From Arion vulgaris (lineage: Eukaryota > Mollusca > Gastropoda > Stylommatophora > Arionidae), in assembly GCA_020796225.1 (NCBI GenBank), contig CM036755.1:83275803-83339802 (forward strand): a stretch of DNA of 64,000 nt. Reading direction: 5' to 3'. Positions 44,100 to 55,524 of this stretch are shown in pieces. Made by a program: the position numbers and the translations under genes. A model generated the notes under the pieces. The model saw only the letters and a program-made list of their open reading frames with translations. It was not told the DNA's origin and made no database searches. Every line of letters starts with the position of its first letter. The first letter of the stretch is position 1.

Positions 44100-45200
44100 T
44101 CTTATTTCTTTTCATCATTAAGAGAGGAGTAAGACAAGGATGTATTCTGTCACCAAGCATATTTAACATCTACACAGAGAAAGAGAAGCTAGAGATTAAC
44201 AAGAGAGGAGGAAGACAAGATGGATTCTGTAAGGTTTAATTCACAGAGAGATGAGACGAGACTCTGTCACACATATTTAACATCTACACAGAGAAAGAGA
44301 GGAGTAAGACAAGGATGCATTCTGTCACCAAGCCTATTTAACATCTACACAGAGAAAATCTTCAAATAACTAGAGGGAATGCCAGGACTCAAGATCAATG
44401 GGAAAATAATAAGCAACTTAAGATATGCAGATGACACAGTATTGGTAGCAGAAAATGAACAAGAATTACAAGAACTAGTGGACCAATTGGACAGAACTAG
44501 CAAGGAATATGGATTATACATTAACATACAGAAAACAAAAACTATGGTAATAAACAAGGAAATGGAAAAACCTAAAATGAATATAAAAATACATGGAGAA
44601 TTACTACATCAAGTAAAAAGGTTCTTATATCTTGGTCAGATGATAACAGATGATGGCAGATGTATAACAGAAATTATAAAGAGAATATGAGTGGCCAAGG
44701 ATAATTTCAATAGTATGAGAAAGTTACTGACATCCAAACAAATTACAGTTTAAAAATGAGAATTATCAAATGCTATATATATCCAATATTAATGTATGGC
44801 TCGGAAACATGGACAATGAACAAGCAGTTAGAAGACAGAATTGATGCATTTGAGATGTGGATATATAGAAGAATAGGCAGGGTTTCATATACAGAAAAAC
44901 AGACAAATAAAAAAGTTTTACGAAAACTAGGCATGAAGAAATAACTATTAATAGAAATAAAATTCAGATAAGTAAAGTATTTTGAGCAAAAAAAAGACAT
45001 GACACCTTGATAAAATCTTTACAAGAGTGAAAAATTGAAAAGTGACGAGCAAGAGGAAGACCGAGAGACAAGTGGGAGGGAAATTTAAAGAAATTCCCAG
45101 GATACAGACTGGCAGAGTGCAACACCAAGGCGAAAGACGGAGGATGCTGGGGATTTGTTGCAGCCAACCTTCAATGCGGAGACGGCACCTAATGATGATG
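44100..45200 (+). mobile_element. LINE-F, RT domain and 3' end
   Basis: Reads KRGVRQGCILSPSIFNIYTE (RT block B), then a near-duplicate of that block, then ISNLRYADDTVLVAENEQEL (YADD catalytic box), the thumb, PILMYGSETWTMN and a degraded GRPRDKWEGNL. Stops and frameshifts separate the parts. Its 3' end GGCACCTAATGATGATG is the source motif of the 7160-7915 array. Confidence 0.88.
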
Positions 45201-45267
45201 AGTTTGCCATTGCTTTCTGAACGGGTGATGCCATTGTCCTTTTGTAAAAATCAACGCTAAACAATTT

Positions 45268-45365
45268 GCAACCGAACAGTCCTCAGCGTTATTCGAACTC
45301 AGAACGTTGGGGTTAATAGACAGAGTCACTATTCCCTAAGCCACAGACGCCACCGACGCCACCGT
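45268..45365 (-). mobile_element. tRNA-derived SINE fragment (minus)
   Basis: Minus strand: TGTGGCTTAGGGAATAGTGA (box-A-like) and GAGTTCGAATAAC (box-B-like) about 45 bp apart. Confidence 0.45.
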
Positions 45366-45554
45366 AGAGAGCTCAACATTGTAGGATTAACCTACACAAT
45401 CCAGTATTAATGAACTTTTACAAATTTATTGATTCTAGAGTTCAGCGTTTGATAGACTTTTTTTTCATGAGACAAACAAACAGACACATGGATTTTGTAT
45501 TTTATAGTTAAGATCTATTTCTTTGTAACGCTTCTCCCTTTTTGATATTAACAG

Positions 45555-46237
45555 TTATGCACGCTGCTGCAAGCTTGGGAGCAGAGTCAACAACACATTT
45601 CCAGCACACATTTCAACTGGAGTCCACTAACTCCCGAGGAGTTATACGTCTGGGTTCTCCCTGGATTGATTTCTCACCATCATCTTGTGCATTTACTTGC
45701 ATGTATAAATATAGAAACTGTAGAAGTTTCATGTTTAATCCCTCATCTAAACTGTGCACACCAGGATCGTTCATTAATTCAAATCAAGCAGCGCCAAGTG
45801 CTTCAGAAGGGAACTTATACCACAGCTTCTTCTGTGACTCTTCTAAAGGTTTCAGCATCCAACGTGTAGGTACTACCTCTGCATGTGTTGGTGTTTTTGA
45901 ACCAGGAACCTACAAAGAAGCAGATGAAGGATGTAAAAATAAAGGGGCTTACTTAATGAGCGTGAAAACAATCGACAAAATAAACATCCTTAAGTTAATT
46001 TGGGGTTCTTCCAACACTTGGGTAGGATGTGACGACATTGCTAATGAAGGAACATTTATATGGAAGGTTGATGGAGAAGAACTGACCGATTCTGAAAGAT
46101 ATACACTATTTTCAAATGGGGAACCAAATGATTATGAGAAAAATGAAGATTGCGTGTCCTTAGCTCATGGTGATAACAAACTTAATGATTATAATTGTGA
46201 ATTCAATCATACTTACGCCTGTGAAATTCCAATCTAG
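45555..46237 (+). CDS. Lectin gene 4, exon 2: secreted PAN-like/C-type lectin protein
   Basis: Join with 42504-42552 gives 243 residues. The acceptor is ATTAACAG at 45554, phase 1. Signal peptide 1 to about 25. The PAN/apple-like region has C61, C65, C72, C84 and C110 (SC..TC......NC.SFMFN). The lectin domain has C127, C143, WVGC 172-175, FIW 184-186, EPN 206-208, C216, LNDYNC 226-231 and C239. EPN together with ND at 227-228 is the best-preserved calcium/sugar site of the four, predicting mannose/GlcNAc-type ligands. One sequon, NHT 234. Soluble, no transmembrane segment. LINE-D starts within about 10 bp of the stop codon, so the 3'UTR must be transposon sequence. Confidence 0.92.
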
Positions 46238-46244
46238 TATAGTC

Positions 46245-46700
46245 TTTTTTTGTTGTCACACTGCTACCTGGTTGTTGCTCAGTGTCGTGGTTTTCTATTT
46301 TTGTCTTGCGCTGTTCAGGTGGCTTGGGTGATTGTTATTTTTGCTCTTTCACAGGATTCTGATATGCCATCTAACTATCTTTTTTCGTATTCTTCCTCTT
46401 GCTTTCTTTCCTGATGTTCTGTTGTAGAAGACTTTGTATACTGTGGAGTTTGGATGCATTCTTATTAAGTGTCCAAACCACTTTATTCTTTGTTTCTAAT
46501 GTAATTCAAGCAATGTTCTGTGCTAACTTTCTTCTTATGCTGATGTTGGTGACTCTGTCTTTTCTGGTGTTGTTTGGTGACTTGCTGCAAGCAACGCATT
46601 TCACACGTAGTTATTTTTTGTGACTGCGCTTTGCTCATTGTCCATGTCTGGTTCTGGTAACACAAAGTAGGTATGAAAATACTGTTGATCATCTGTTGCT
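46245..46700 (-). mobile_element. LINE-D 3' fragment abutting the gene 4 stop codon
   Basis: The antisense frame 46483-46692 reads NSIFIPTLCYQNQTWTMSKA, then CEMRCLQQVTKQHQKR, the 'LYgsEtWtl' and basic region of LINE ORF2. Paralogue of 5305-5740. Confidence 0.8.
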
Positions 46701-46704
46701 TAAT

Positions 46705-47447
46705 AATAAATATTCCTCTCGTACCGTTCTACGTTACATAGGGCCTGCAAGTAATTTCTCCATACCACTCTTGTCTGGCAACTCGCTCAAGCTCCTCCAT
46801 GGAACTAAGACCGATATTTCTTGCCTCTCTCAGCAAAGTTCGTATCATGGTTTCCCTAGGTCGTCCTCTCTCTTGAACGCTTTTCACCCCACTTCAATCC
46901 TTGCTTTAATATTCTTTAATCATTTCTTCTCAATGTGTATCCAACTATCTTCTCCTTCTAATAACAGTTGTCACTAGTGGTTGACCAGACATTTCTTTGA
47001 TTTCTTCACTTCTCCTGAATTCGTTCCATTTTATATTCATTATCTTTTGCAGACATCTATTGTCAAATGCATTTAACTTTCATTCTATATCTTTAGTCAT
47101 TTTCCAACTCTCACTAACGTATGTTAGAATTGATACAACATTGGAATTAAATATTTGTAATTTAAAAAAAAACTGTATAGCTTGTATTTCCATATTTTAT
47201 TTATACTTTAAAAAGCTGTATAGTTTGTATTTCCATATTTTATTTATACTTTAAAAAGCTGTATAGCTTGTATTTCCATATTTTATTTATACTTTAAAAA
47301 GCTGTATAGCTTGTATTTCCATATCTTATTTATACATTAAAAAGCTGATGTTGCTTTGATCAATCGTAGCGCAATTTATATTTTAACATTTCCAGTCCAA
47401 TCAAAATTTATATCCCAAATAAGTGAATTGCACAGTTATTTTGATCG
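46705..47447 (-). mobile_element. LINE-A C-terminal fragment with a 42-bp x4 expansion
   Basis: 3' end with (ATT)n tail, matching 57358-57940. At 47170-47345 a 42-bp unit (GTATAGCTTGTATTTCCATA) is repeated four times; it is single-copy in the 57.8-kb element. Confidence 0.82.
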
Positions 47448-48100
47448 TCTATACATATTATAAAAATGAATGTTTGTCTGTTTGTTACCTATAGACTCGG
47501 AAACTACAGAACAGATTTAGCTGAAATTTACAGGATATGTTTGTTTTGATGTCGGGATGCTACTTGTCATAGTTTGAAATAGGCAGCATTGACAATTTTA
47601 GAAAAAATATAAAAACCAAACACGCCTATTTCATCGAGTTCTAGTTGTTACAATTTGCTATGAACGTTTCCGGAAGTCTACGGTATACACATTAATATAT
47701 ACACAAGATTCGATGACGTATGTTTTAAAACTATGGAGACCCTGATCTCTTTCATAGCATAAAATAATCGTTTCAAGGCAATTTTACAAACAAGCTGAAG
47801 TTAAAATACGCAATACAGGTTTGTTTCTTCATAGGATTTCTACTCATTTCGAATCATGATAAGAGAAATATCAACTGGGACACGACATTAGTAGCAATGA
47901 AGCAGTATGTCAACTGGGACGCGACATTAGTAGCAATGAAGCAGTATTCAACTGGGACGCGAATTAGAATAAGCAGTATATCTGGACAGACATTAGTAGC
48001 AATGAAGCAGTATGTCAACTGGGACGCGACATTAGTAGCAATGAAGCAGTATATTGACGACGTAATTCATTTTGTTGGAGCGTAACGCGGGTACAGCTAG
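47448..48100 (+). mobile_element. Helitron-like non-autonomous element
   Basis: Begins TCTATACATATTATAAA, followed by ATGTTTGTCTGTTTGTTACC, and ends GCGGGTACAGCTAG, followed by T. TC start and CTAG end with a following T fit Helitron termini. The preceding base is G, not the usual A. Contains a 39-bp array (GCAATGAAGCAGTATGTCAA) of about four copies at 47870-48055. No Rep/helicase. Confidence 0.5.
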
Positions 48101-48389
48101 TTAGATAATAAAGACGTACCTATTGATCCAATTTGTTGACTGAAAAATATTCTACAATTGTGTCAATCGTTCTTGACGTCGTCCAGCTATGTATCAACCC
48201 GTCAGAAGGTAAAAAGCTAGTTTATAGTATAAAAGCATATGACAGAGCATGTTCACCTCATTTATCACCACATTATGATACACGTCAATGTATCAACACA
48301 CATATGTTCAAGTCATATGTATCAACCACGTATATGTTCACACGTCATATGTATCAAACATCATATGTTCAAACGTATGATCAACGCGT

Positions 48390-49880
48390 CATATGTATCA
48401 ACCACAGTCATATGTATCAACACAGTCATATGATCAACACAGTCATATGTATCAACCACAGTCATATGTATCAACCACAGTCATATGTATCAAACACAGT
48501 CATATGTATCAAACACAGTCATATGTATCAACCACAGTCATATGTATCAACCACAGTCATATGTATCAACCACAGTCATATGTATCAACCACAGTCATAT
48601 GTATCAACCACAGTCATATGTATCAACCACAGTCATATGTATCAACCACAGTCATATGTATCAACCACAGTCATATGTATCAACCACAGTCATATGTATC
48701 AACCACAGTCATATGTATCAACCACAGTCATATGTATCAACCACAGAGTCATATATGTATCAGACCACAGTCATATGTATCAACCACAGTCATATGTATC
48801 AACCACAGTCATATGTATCAACCACAGTCATATGTATCAACCACAGTCATATGTATCAACCACAGTCATATGTATCAACCACAGTCATATGTATCAACCA
48901 CAGTCATATGTATCAACCACAGTCATATGTATCAACCACAGTCATATGTATCAACCACAGTCATATGTATCAACCACAGTCATATGTATCAACCACAGTC
49001 ATATGTATCAACCACAGTCATATGTATCAACCACAGTCATATGTATCAACCACAGTCTATGTATAAACTGCATTCCTATGCTATCAACCACAGTCATAGT
49101 ATATCAACCACAGAGTCATATGTGATCTAACCCATTTCAAATGAAAGCTGCAGTCAAACTGTAATCAACCACAGTCATATTTCAACCAGTCTTATGTATC
49201 AACTACAGTCATATGTATCAACCACAGTCATATGTATCATCCACAGTTATATGTATCAACCACAGTCATATGTATCAACCACAGTCATATGTACCAACCA
49301 CAGTCATATGTACCAACCAGTCTTATGTATCAACTACAGTCATATGTATCATCCACAGTCATATGTATCAACCACAGTTATATGTATCAACCACAGTCAT
49401 ATGAATCATCCACAGTCATATGTATCAACCACAGTCATATGTATCAACCACAGTCATATGTATCAAACACAGTCATATGTATCAACCACAGTCATATGTA
49501 TCAACCACAGTCATATGTATCAACCACAGTCATATGTACCAACCAGTCTTATGTATCAACTACAGTCATATGTATCAACCACAGTCATATGTATCAACCA
49601 CAGTCATATGTATCAACCACAGTCATATGTATCAAACACAGTCATATGTATCAATCACAGTCATATGTGTCAACCACAGTCATATGTATCAACCACAGTC
49701 ATATGTATCAACCACAGTCATATGTTTCAACCACAGTCATATGTATCAACCACAGTCATATGTATCAACCACAGTCATATGTATCAACCACAGTCATATG
49801 TATCAACCACAGTCATGTGTATATGAAAATAAAAATCGTGGCATATCCTTTACAGGACGTATCCATCAACCACAGTCATA
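48390..49880. repeat. 19-bp minisatellite, about 73 copies
   Basis: Unit CATATGTATCAACCACAGT, near-perfect across 48400-49050 and more variable at 49160-49815. Degraded units flank it from 48236. Nineteen is not a multiple of three, so the same peptide cycles through all frames; not coding. Confidence 0.96.
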
Positions 49881-49977
49881 TGTATATGCATGTACCTATT
49901 GCTTGCAAATGTATGTTCATAAAAAAGTACCTTCAAGTACTACCAAATCTAAAAGTATTAACACTTGACTTCTTAAA

Positions 49978-50388
49978 ACCCATTATCGAAATAGGGGAAG
50001 ACTGCAGTAAAACTTGGTAAATAGCGAAACACGTACAAACAAAGTACTATAGTTTTACAAAATATAGAAACAGTGACGATAAACAGCAACGTTTCGACCA
50101 ACAAGGCCTTTATCAAGCAAACGAACAAACAGGAGTGACAAATTAAAATGAAACACAAATGGACGACCAAATTGGAAAAGACACCGTGCGGGTCTGTATT
50201 ACATAAGCACAAGTGTTGCAGCGCCGACGGCCACACTGGATGGTGCCAAAATGACTATGGATATTAGGCTTGAGGCGACTGTGAACCAACATATCCTTAA
50301 GGCTTCTGTCCCGTCTGTACGACACCAAAGGATAGTGTTGGAAGATTGAACGTGTCTCAGGATCAGACTGAAGAATGGAGAGATGACG
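49978..50388 (-). mobile_element. PLE inverted left arm
   Basis: Reverse complement of the 3' part of the adjacent PLE: CAGCAACGTTTCGACCAAC, CTTTATCAAGCAAACG, then a jump of about 520 bp to GACACCGTGCGGGTC and on to GAATGGAGAGATGAC. Inverted terminal copies are a known Penelope configuration. Confidence 0.82.
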
Positions 50389-51870
50389 CTTGTCTATTCA
50401 TGGGTCATATTGAGCACCTAGTATGGAATTCCTATGATGGCCCTCTTCCGTCTGTGTATCATAGATACATTGATGATTGTATTGGCATTACCGATATGCC
50501 TGAAGCCGATTTGTCACGCTTCATTAATTTCATTAATGTCTTCAATCCGGCTATTCGGTTTACATCTCACATCTCTACCTCTTGTGTCAACTTTCTTGAC
50601 ATCACTATCACTATCAGCCTATCCACCATCACTACATCAGTATACTACAAGCCTACTGATGCACATAGTTTTCTTCTTTATACCTCTTCCCATTCCCAGG
50701 CTTGTCGTGACTCTTTACCATTCTCTCAACTCTTGCGCCTTCGTCGCCTCTGTAGCGAGGACGACGATTTTCTCGATAGAGCTCACGAGATGCTGGATTT
50801 CTTTCGTAAGCGCTTATACCCGGATAAGGTGCTTGCTTCTGCTATGCCGCGCGTTCAGCAAATTTCTCGCCAGGAGGCTCTCTCTAACCAGCATAGAACT
50901 TCCAATTCTGACAGGGTGAAACTTGTCTTAACTTTCCACCCTCATTGTTCCCTTGTGAAGAAAGTCTTATTCCGTCATCTCTCCATTCTTCAGTCTGATC
51001 CTGAGACACGTTCAATCTTCCAACACTATCCTTTGGTGGCGTACAGACGAGACAGAAGCCTTAAGGATATGTTGGTTCACAGTCGCCTCAAGCCTAATAT
51101 CCATAGTCATTTTGGCACCATCCAGTGTGGCCGTCGGCGCTGCAACACTTGTGCTTATGTAATACAGACCCGCACGGTGTCTTTTCCAAAGCCACGTTCG
51201 TTGTTGAAGACAGTTTCACGTGCGAGTCCGTAATATTATCTATGCCATTATCTGCAAGCGGTGCAACAAGGCCTATATTGGGGAAACCGGCAGGAGACTC
51301 AGTGACCGATTCGCCCAACACTTGCGCGATATACGCCAATAGTCTGTGACCCTGTAGCTACCCATTTCAATGATACTGGCCATTCAGGAGCTTGCGATGT
51401 CCAGGTCACAGCCATCCGATCGTGTTCCTCTGATGATCGTAGTCGATTTGCTCTGGAGAATCGGTTGATTTCTTTGTATGGTACCTTGCGACCACGCGGG
51501 CTCAACGTATTACATTCTTATGCTTCTTAGTACTTTCTCTTCCCATGCTTTGTAATCTATATGGGTATATGTTGCATGTATTCAAGTTATATATTTACTA
51601 GATGTTTCATTGTTTCTTTTCCGTTCTATTTCTAGTTTTTATGTGTGTTTTTGTGTTACATTTATTTCGTTATTCGTTTTTATTCCAGATTTTCCTTAGA
51701 TACGTTTGTATTTGGTCGTCCATTTGTGTTTCATTTTAATTTGTCACTCCTGTTTGTTCGTTTGCTTGATAAAGGCCTTGTTGGTCGAAACGTTGCTGTT
51801 TATCGTCACGGTTTCTGTATTTTGTAAAACTATATTACTTTGTTTGTACGTGTTTCGCTATTAAAACTCA
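50389..51870 (+). mobile_element. Penelope-like element: RT palm to GIY-YIG and 3'UTR
   Basis: The frame ending at 51233 reads LFMGHIEHLVWNSYDGPLP, RYIDDCIGI (RT catalytic box), VNFLDITITI, YYKPTDAHSFLLYTSSHSQ, then the Cys motif CGRRRCNTCAYV. After frameshifts, 51232-51340 reads IIYAIICKRCNKAYIGETG, a GIY-YIG endonuclease core, followed by RFALENRLISLYGTLRPRG. 5'-truncated: the RT fingers are missing. Not functional as it stands. Confidence 0.9.
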
Positions 51871-52159
51871 TTACGTACTTGCTACAAATAAACTTGAAGC
51901 TATATGCGAATGGTATGGGCATATATGATATATGTGTATATTTATGTGTATAAGTGTGGTTGTTTCATCTCATATATATATATATATTCAAAGATTAATA
52001 TCTCTGTGATTGTACATGCCCAGTTAGATTCTGGCCTGATGTTCTATGTTGTGTAGTCAATGGTGTTGACAAGCAGCGACAAAGCATATATAAATATATA
52101 TATATATTATATGTATATAATAGAGCTAGCTGTTCGTTGTGATAAATAAATCTTCACGG
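51871..52159. other. A/T-rich spacer
   Basis: Several TATA dinucleotide runs; no gene or repeat family recognised. Confidence 0.4.
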
Positions 52160-52252
52160 CTAGGCGATGGAGGAGCAGCTGGCGATGGAGGATCGCAGCT
52201 GGGCATGGAGGACAAGCTAGGCGATGGAGGACGCAGCTAGGCGATGGAGGTC
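52160..52252. repeat. Short GGCGATGGAGGA-type array
   Basis: About five irregular 19-22 bp units (AGCTAGGCGATGGAGGA). Confidence 0.8.
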
Positions 52253-52319
52253 GAAAGAAAAGCAGTAGTTCAATTTCAGTGTTTAATGTATGTTTTACTG
52301 GATCCTCAAAGACTTCGTT

Positions 52320-52655
52320 AATGTCTGATTTAGCATGATCTAACTTCATGCGACAGGGACAAAGAACACTGGGAGCTGCTGGCCAAAGACAGGCAAGCAT
52401 GGGAGCGGCAGTGAGGGCGGTTCAAAAAGAAAAGTAGAAAAACAACATCCCATGTGGAGGCAAAGAGAGGCAGAGGGCAGAGAGAACATCCTATGTATCA
52501 GCTCCAGTCTCCAGTTTTACCTGCAGCAACTGTGGCAAGGAGTGCCACTCCAGAATAGACCATTACAACCACAAGAAACGTTGTGATTCAGCGCAGAACA
52601 TACTACGTGACGCAAAAAATATTGTCTCCTGAGACAAAGAGGCCAATGAGGATGA
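52320..52655 (+). mobile_element. LINE-K C-terminus with zinc finger
   Basis: DRTHWELLAKDRQAWERQ, then out of frame FTCSNCGKECHSRIDHYNHK..C and SAQNILRDAKNIVS. The finger is intact in sequence but the frame is broken upstream. Confidence 0.78.
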
Positions 52656-52669
52656 ATGTCTGATTAAAA

Positions 52670-53385
52670 AAAAAACAACTAAATTGTATAGAAGCGGAAA
52701 GCAAATTCTATATCTCAATGTGGCAAAAACAAAAATAATGACAACGGATAAATAAAGCATCACAAAAGATATTTTTATCAACGGAGAGAAATTAAAAAAA
52801 GGGAACAGTTTTGAATATCTCGGTTCACTGCTAACAAAATATGAAAATGGGATGAAGGAAATTCAAATAAGAGCTAATATGGCCTTACAAAAAAGCAAAC
52901 AACTAAAATGTTCTGGAAAAAAATGGATAGAAAAACAGAGATGAAATTATTAAGCGCATGTATGTTCACAGTGACAACGTATAGGCGTGAAACATGGACA
53001 TTGAACAAGGCAGTGCAAAAACATATATGCTTCTGAATATAAGTGTTACAGAAGTGTTCTCAGTATACCATTGATAGAGAAGAGAACAAATAAATGTATC
53101 CAGAAATACGTCAAAATCAAAGAAAATTGGCTGATGCTACAAATACGAATGAGAAAGCTGAAGTATTTTGGACACACAAAAAGAAAAAAGCTTGTAAGAT
53201 TTGATAAAACCATTATGGAATGCGACATCACGGTAAAGAAAAGAAGAGGAAGACCAAGGAAAATATGGATACAGGATGTGATTGATATCAGAATGATGGC
53301 TGCAGAGGCAGGACATCTGACCTATGAGAGAGAACTTCGCGGGACTGTAAGAGTGACAAAGTTCTGCTCAGGATAAGGTATTCGA
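52670..53385 (+). mobile_element. LINE-B RT thumb to 3' end
   Basis: LYLNVAKTKIMTTDK, EKLKKGNSFEYLGSLLTKYE, then an open frame 53071-53376 with KIKENWLMLQIRMRKLKYFGH-type sequence, RRGRPRKIWIQDVID and VRVTKFCSG. Best LINE-B copy in the window. Confidence 0.88.
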
Positions 53386-53399
53386 TAATATTCATCAAC

Positions 53400-53835
53400 T
53401 GATTGATTGTTTGATTGATATTACCATCATCATTGCATTTCGGTGAGTAACCATGATCTCTTTCTCACACAGGACGATCTCAGCTGCAGTGCACGAACTC
53501 CGTAGCACCGACAATGATACTTCATGTAATTTTGAAAATATTGAAGATATTTTTGTAGGAATTTCATTTTTAATCGTTTCTACTGAAGTTTACCCGAGCA
53601 GAGGCTTTCCAGCCTGTTCTTCTTGATTTTGAACTGCCAAGTGTTCTTTTAAGTGCTCAAATTGAACACGGGACCTACATTTTATCGTCCGTCTCCGATA
53701 GGACTAGGAACTCGATCTCACCTACACTGAGATCAGGGATCTCTGGAAAAATTTCCAGATGGCTCCACGAGGGAGCGACCATGGTACCTGTGACACGAAA
53801 GACCAACTCCTAGCCTCTACGCCAAAGATACCCAT
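53400..53835 (-). mobile_element. SINE-M, copy 3, single-copy body
   Basis: Full alignment to 19380-20015 and to the flanks of the 921-1902 array. Minus-strand head TGGCGTAGAGGCTAGGAG. Body unit TTTTGAACTGCCAAGTGTTC present once. Confidence 0.68.
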
Positions 53836-53844
53836 GTTTACCCT

Positions 53845-53965
53845 TGATGTCCATCTCAGTGCAGTTTTCGTGACATAGTTAGTCTCCATGCGTATCACAT
53901 ATCTGATCCATCTCCAGTCTTTCCTTTGGATGACGGTGCTCGTATTCCCTTCCTGACACTGTGTA
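53845..53965 (-). mobile_element. LINE-L 3' fragment
   Basis: Antisense KDWRWIRYVIRMETNYV, LINE C-terminal motif; related to 30710-30925. Confidence 0.6.
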
Positions 53966-54044
53966 AGAATGTGCTTTGTTAAAAATAGTTATTATTTCAA
54001 AAAATATATTAAATTCTAGAATGCTCTGTTATCCCTGTAGCCAC

Positions 54045-55325
54045 TCTTTTGAATGGAACGGACTATTTGAGAGCTCGCGATATCCAGGCTACATCCATTC
54101 AATCATGTTCCTCTGATGATCGTAGTCGATTTGCTTTAGAGAATCAACCGTTTTATTTCTTTATATGGTACCTTGTGACATCATAGACTCAACGCACTAC
54201 ATTCCTATGCTTCTTAGTACTTTCTCTTCTCATGCTCCATATACTATATGTAAATAATAATAATTCCTCTCGTACCGTTATACGTTACATAAGGCCTGCA
54301 AGTAATTTCTCCATACCTCTCTATCCTGGCAAGTCGCTCAATCTCCTCCATGGAACTGAGACCAATATTTCCTGCCTCTCTCAGCAAAGTTCGTTTCAGG
54401 GTCTCCTTAGGTCGACCTCTCTTTCTTGAACCCTTTGCATCCCACTTCAATGCCTGCTTTGATATTTGTTGATCATTTTTAGTAGCAGATTTTCCACTTC
54501 TCCATTCATGCATTTATTTAGTTATACGTTTTTAGTAGAGATTTTCCCATTCTCCATTCATGCATTTATTTCGTTATACGTTTTAGTAGCAATTTTCCCA
54601 CTTCTCCATTCATGCATTTATTTCGTTATACGTTTTTAGTAGCAGATTTTCCCACTTCTCCATTCATGCATTTATTTCGTTATACGTTTTTAGTAGCAGA
54701 TTTTCCCACTTCTCCATTCATGCATTTATTTCGTTATACGTTTTTAGTAGCAGATTTTCCCACTTCTCCATTCATGCATTTATTTCGTTATACGTTTTTA
54801 GTAGCAGATTTTCCCACTTCTCCATTCATGCATTTATTTCGTTATACGTTTTAGTGCAGATTTTTCCACTTCTCCATTCATGCATTTATTTCGTTATACG
54901 TTTTTAGTCGCAGATTTTTCCACTTCTCCATTCATGCATTTATTTCGTTATACGTTTTTAGTGGCAGATTTTCCACTTCTCCATTCATGCATTTATTTCT
55001 TATACGTTTTAGTGCAGATTTCCCACTTCTCCATTCATGCATTTATTCGTTATACGTTTTAGTAGCAGATTTTCCCACTTCTCCATTCATGCATTTATTT
55101 CGTTATACGTTTTTAGTGGCAGATTTTCACTTTAGGGACGTTAGGAATTTCTTGTTTAATTCTATATGTTCTGTGTCTTGTAAGAAGTGAAGTTCTTCAC
55201 TTCTGTTGTATCTTTTGCTTGACAGAGGTCTCTTCGTTGAAATGTTGCTATCAATTCTTATTGTTTTTGTATTTTGTAAAACTACAGTACTTTTGTCTTA
55301 CGTGTTTCGCCATTGCTACACATAT
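54045..55325 (+). mobile_element. PLE 3' end, interrupted by LINE-A and an array
   Basis: 54050-54240 matches the PLE C-terminus and UTR (GATGATCGTAGTCGATTTGC, TTCTTAGTACTTTCTCTTC). LINE-A (-) with its (AAT)n tail occupies 54255-54480. The PLE UTR then resumes as a 54-bp array and ends normally (TTGAAATGTTGCTATC, GTAAAACTACAGTAC) at about 55325. Confidence 0.85.
54480..55115. repeat. 54-bp minisatellite, about 12 copies, in PLE 3'UTR
   Basis: The unit contains AGCAGATTTTCCCACTTCTC and ATGCATTTATTTCGTTATAC. The single-copy equivalent is at 21735-21800 and a diverged one at about 51640-51710. Confidence 0.94.
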
Positions 55326-55524
55326 TTGCTGTAGACTTTCCTTATATTGATAATAAATTCTAGAATAAAATAACAATGGGCAAAATGTTTTAAAAATGAA
55401 TTCAAACAAATGATTGCATTTGAGGATGTTAATTTACAAAAAACTAAATACATTTTTGAGTTTAAATTTACAATTTTATGAGGTTCATAAAGATAAAATA
55501 ACTTGAAACAATAAATTTCTAGAA
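55326..55524. other. Unassigned spacer
   Basis: Nothing recognised. Confidence 0.4.

Noticed and set aside
44100..45200. Functional reverse transcriptase gene
   Set aside because: YADD is present but stops, a duplicated block and frameshifts interrupt it; treated as a LINE remnant.
48133..50020. Open frames of up to 330 codons (MYQPQSYVSTT repeats)
   Set aside because: A 19-bp repeat cycles through all frames, giving the same peptide in each.
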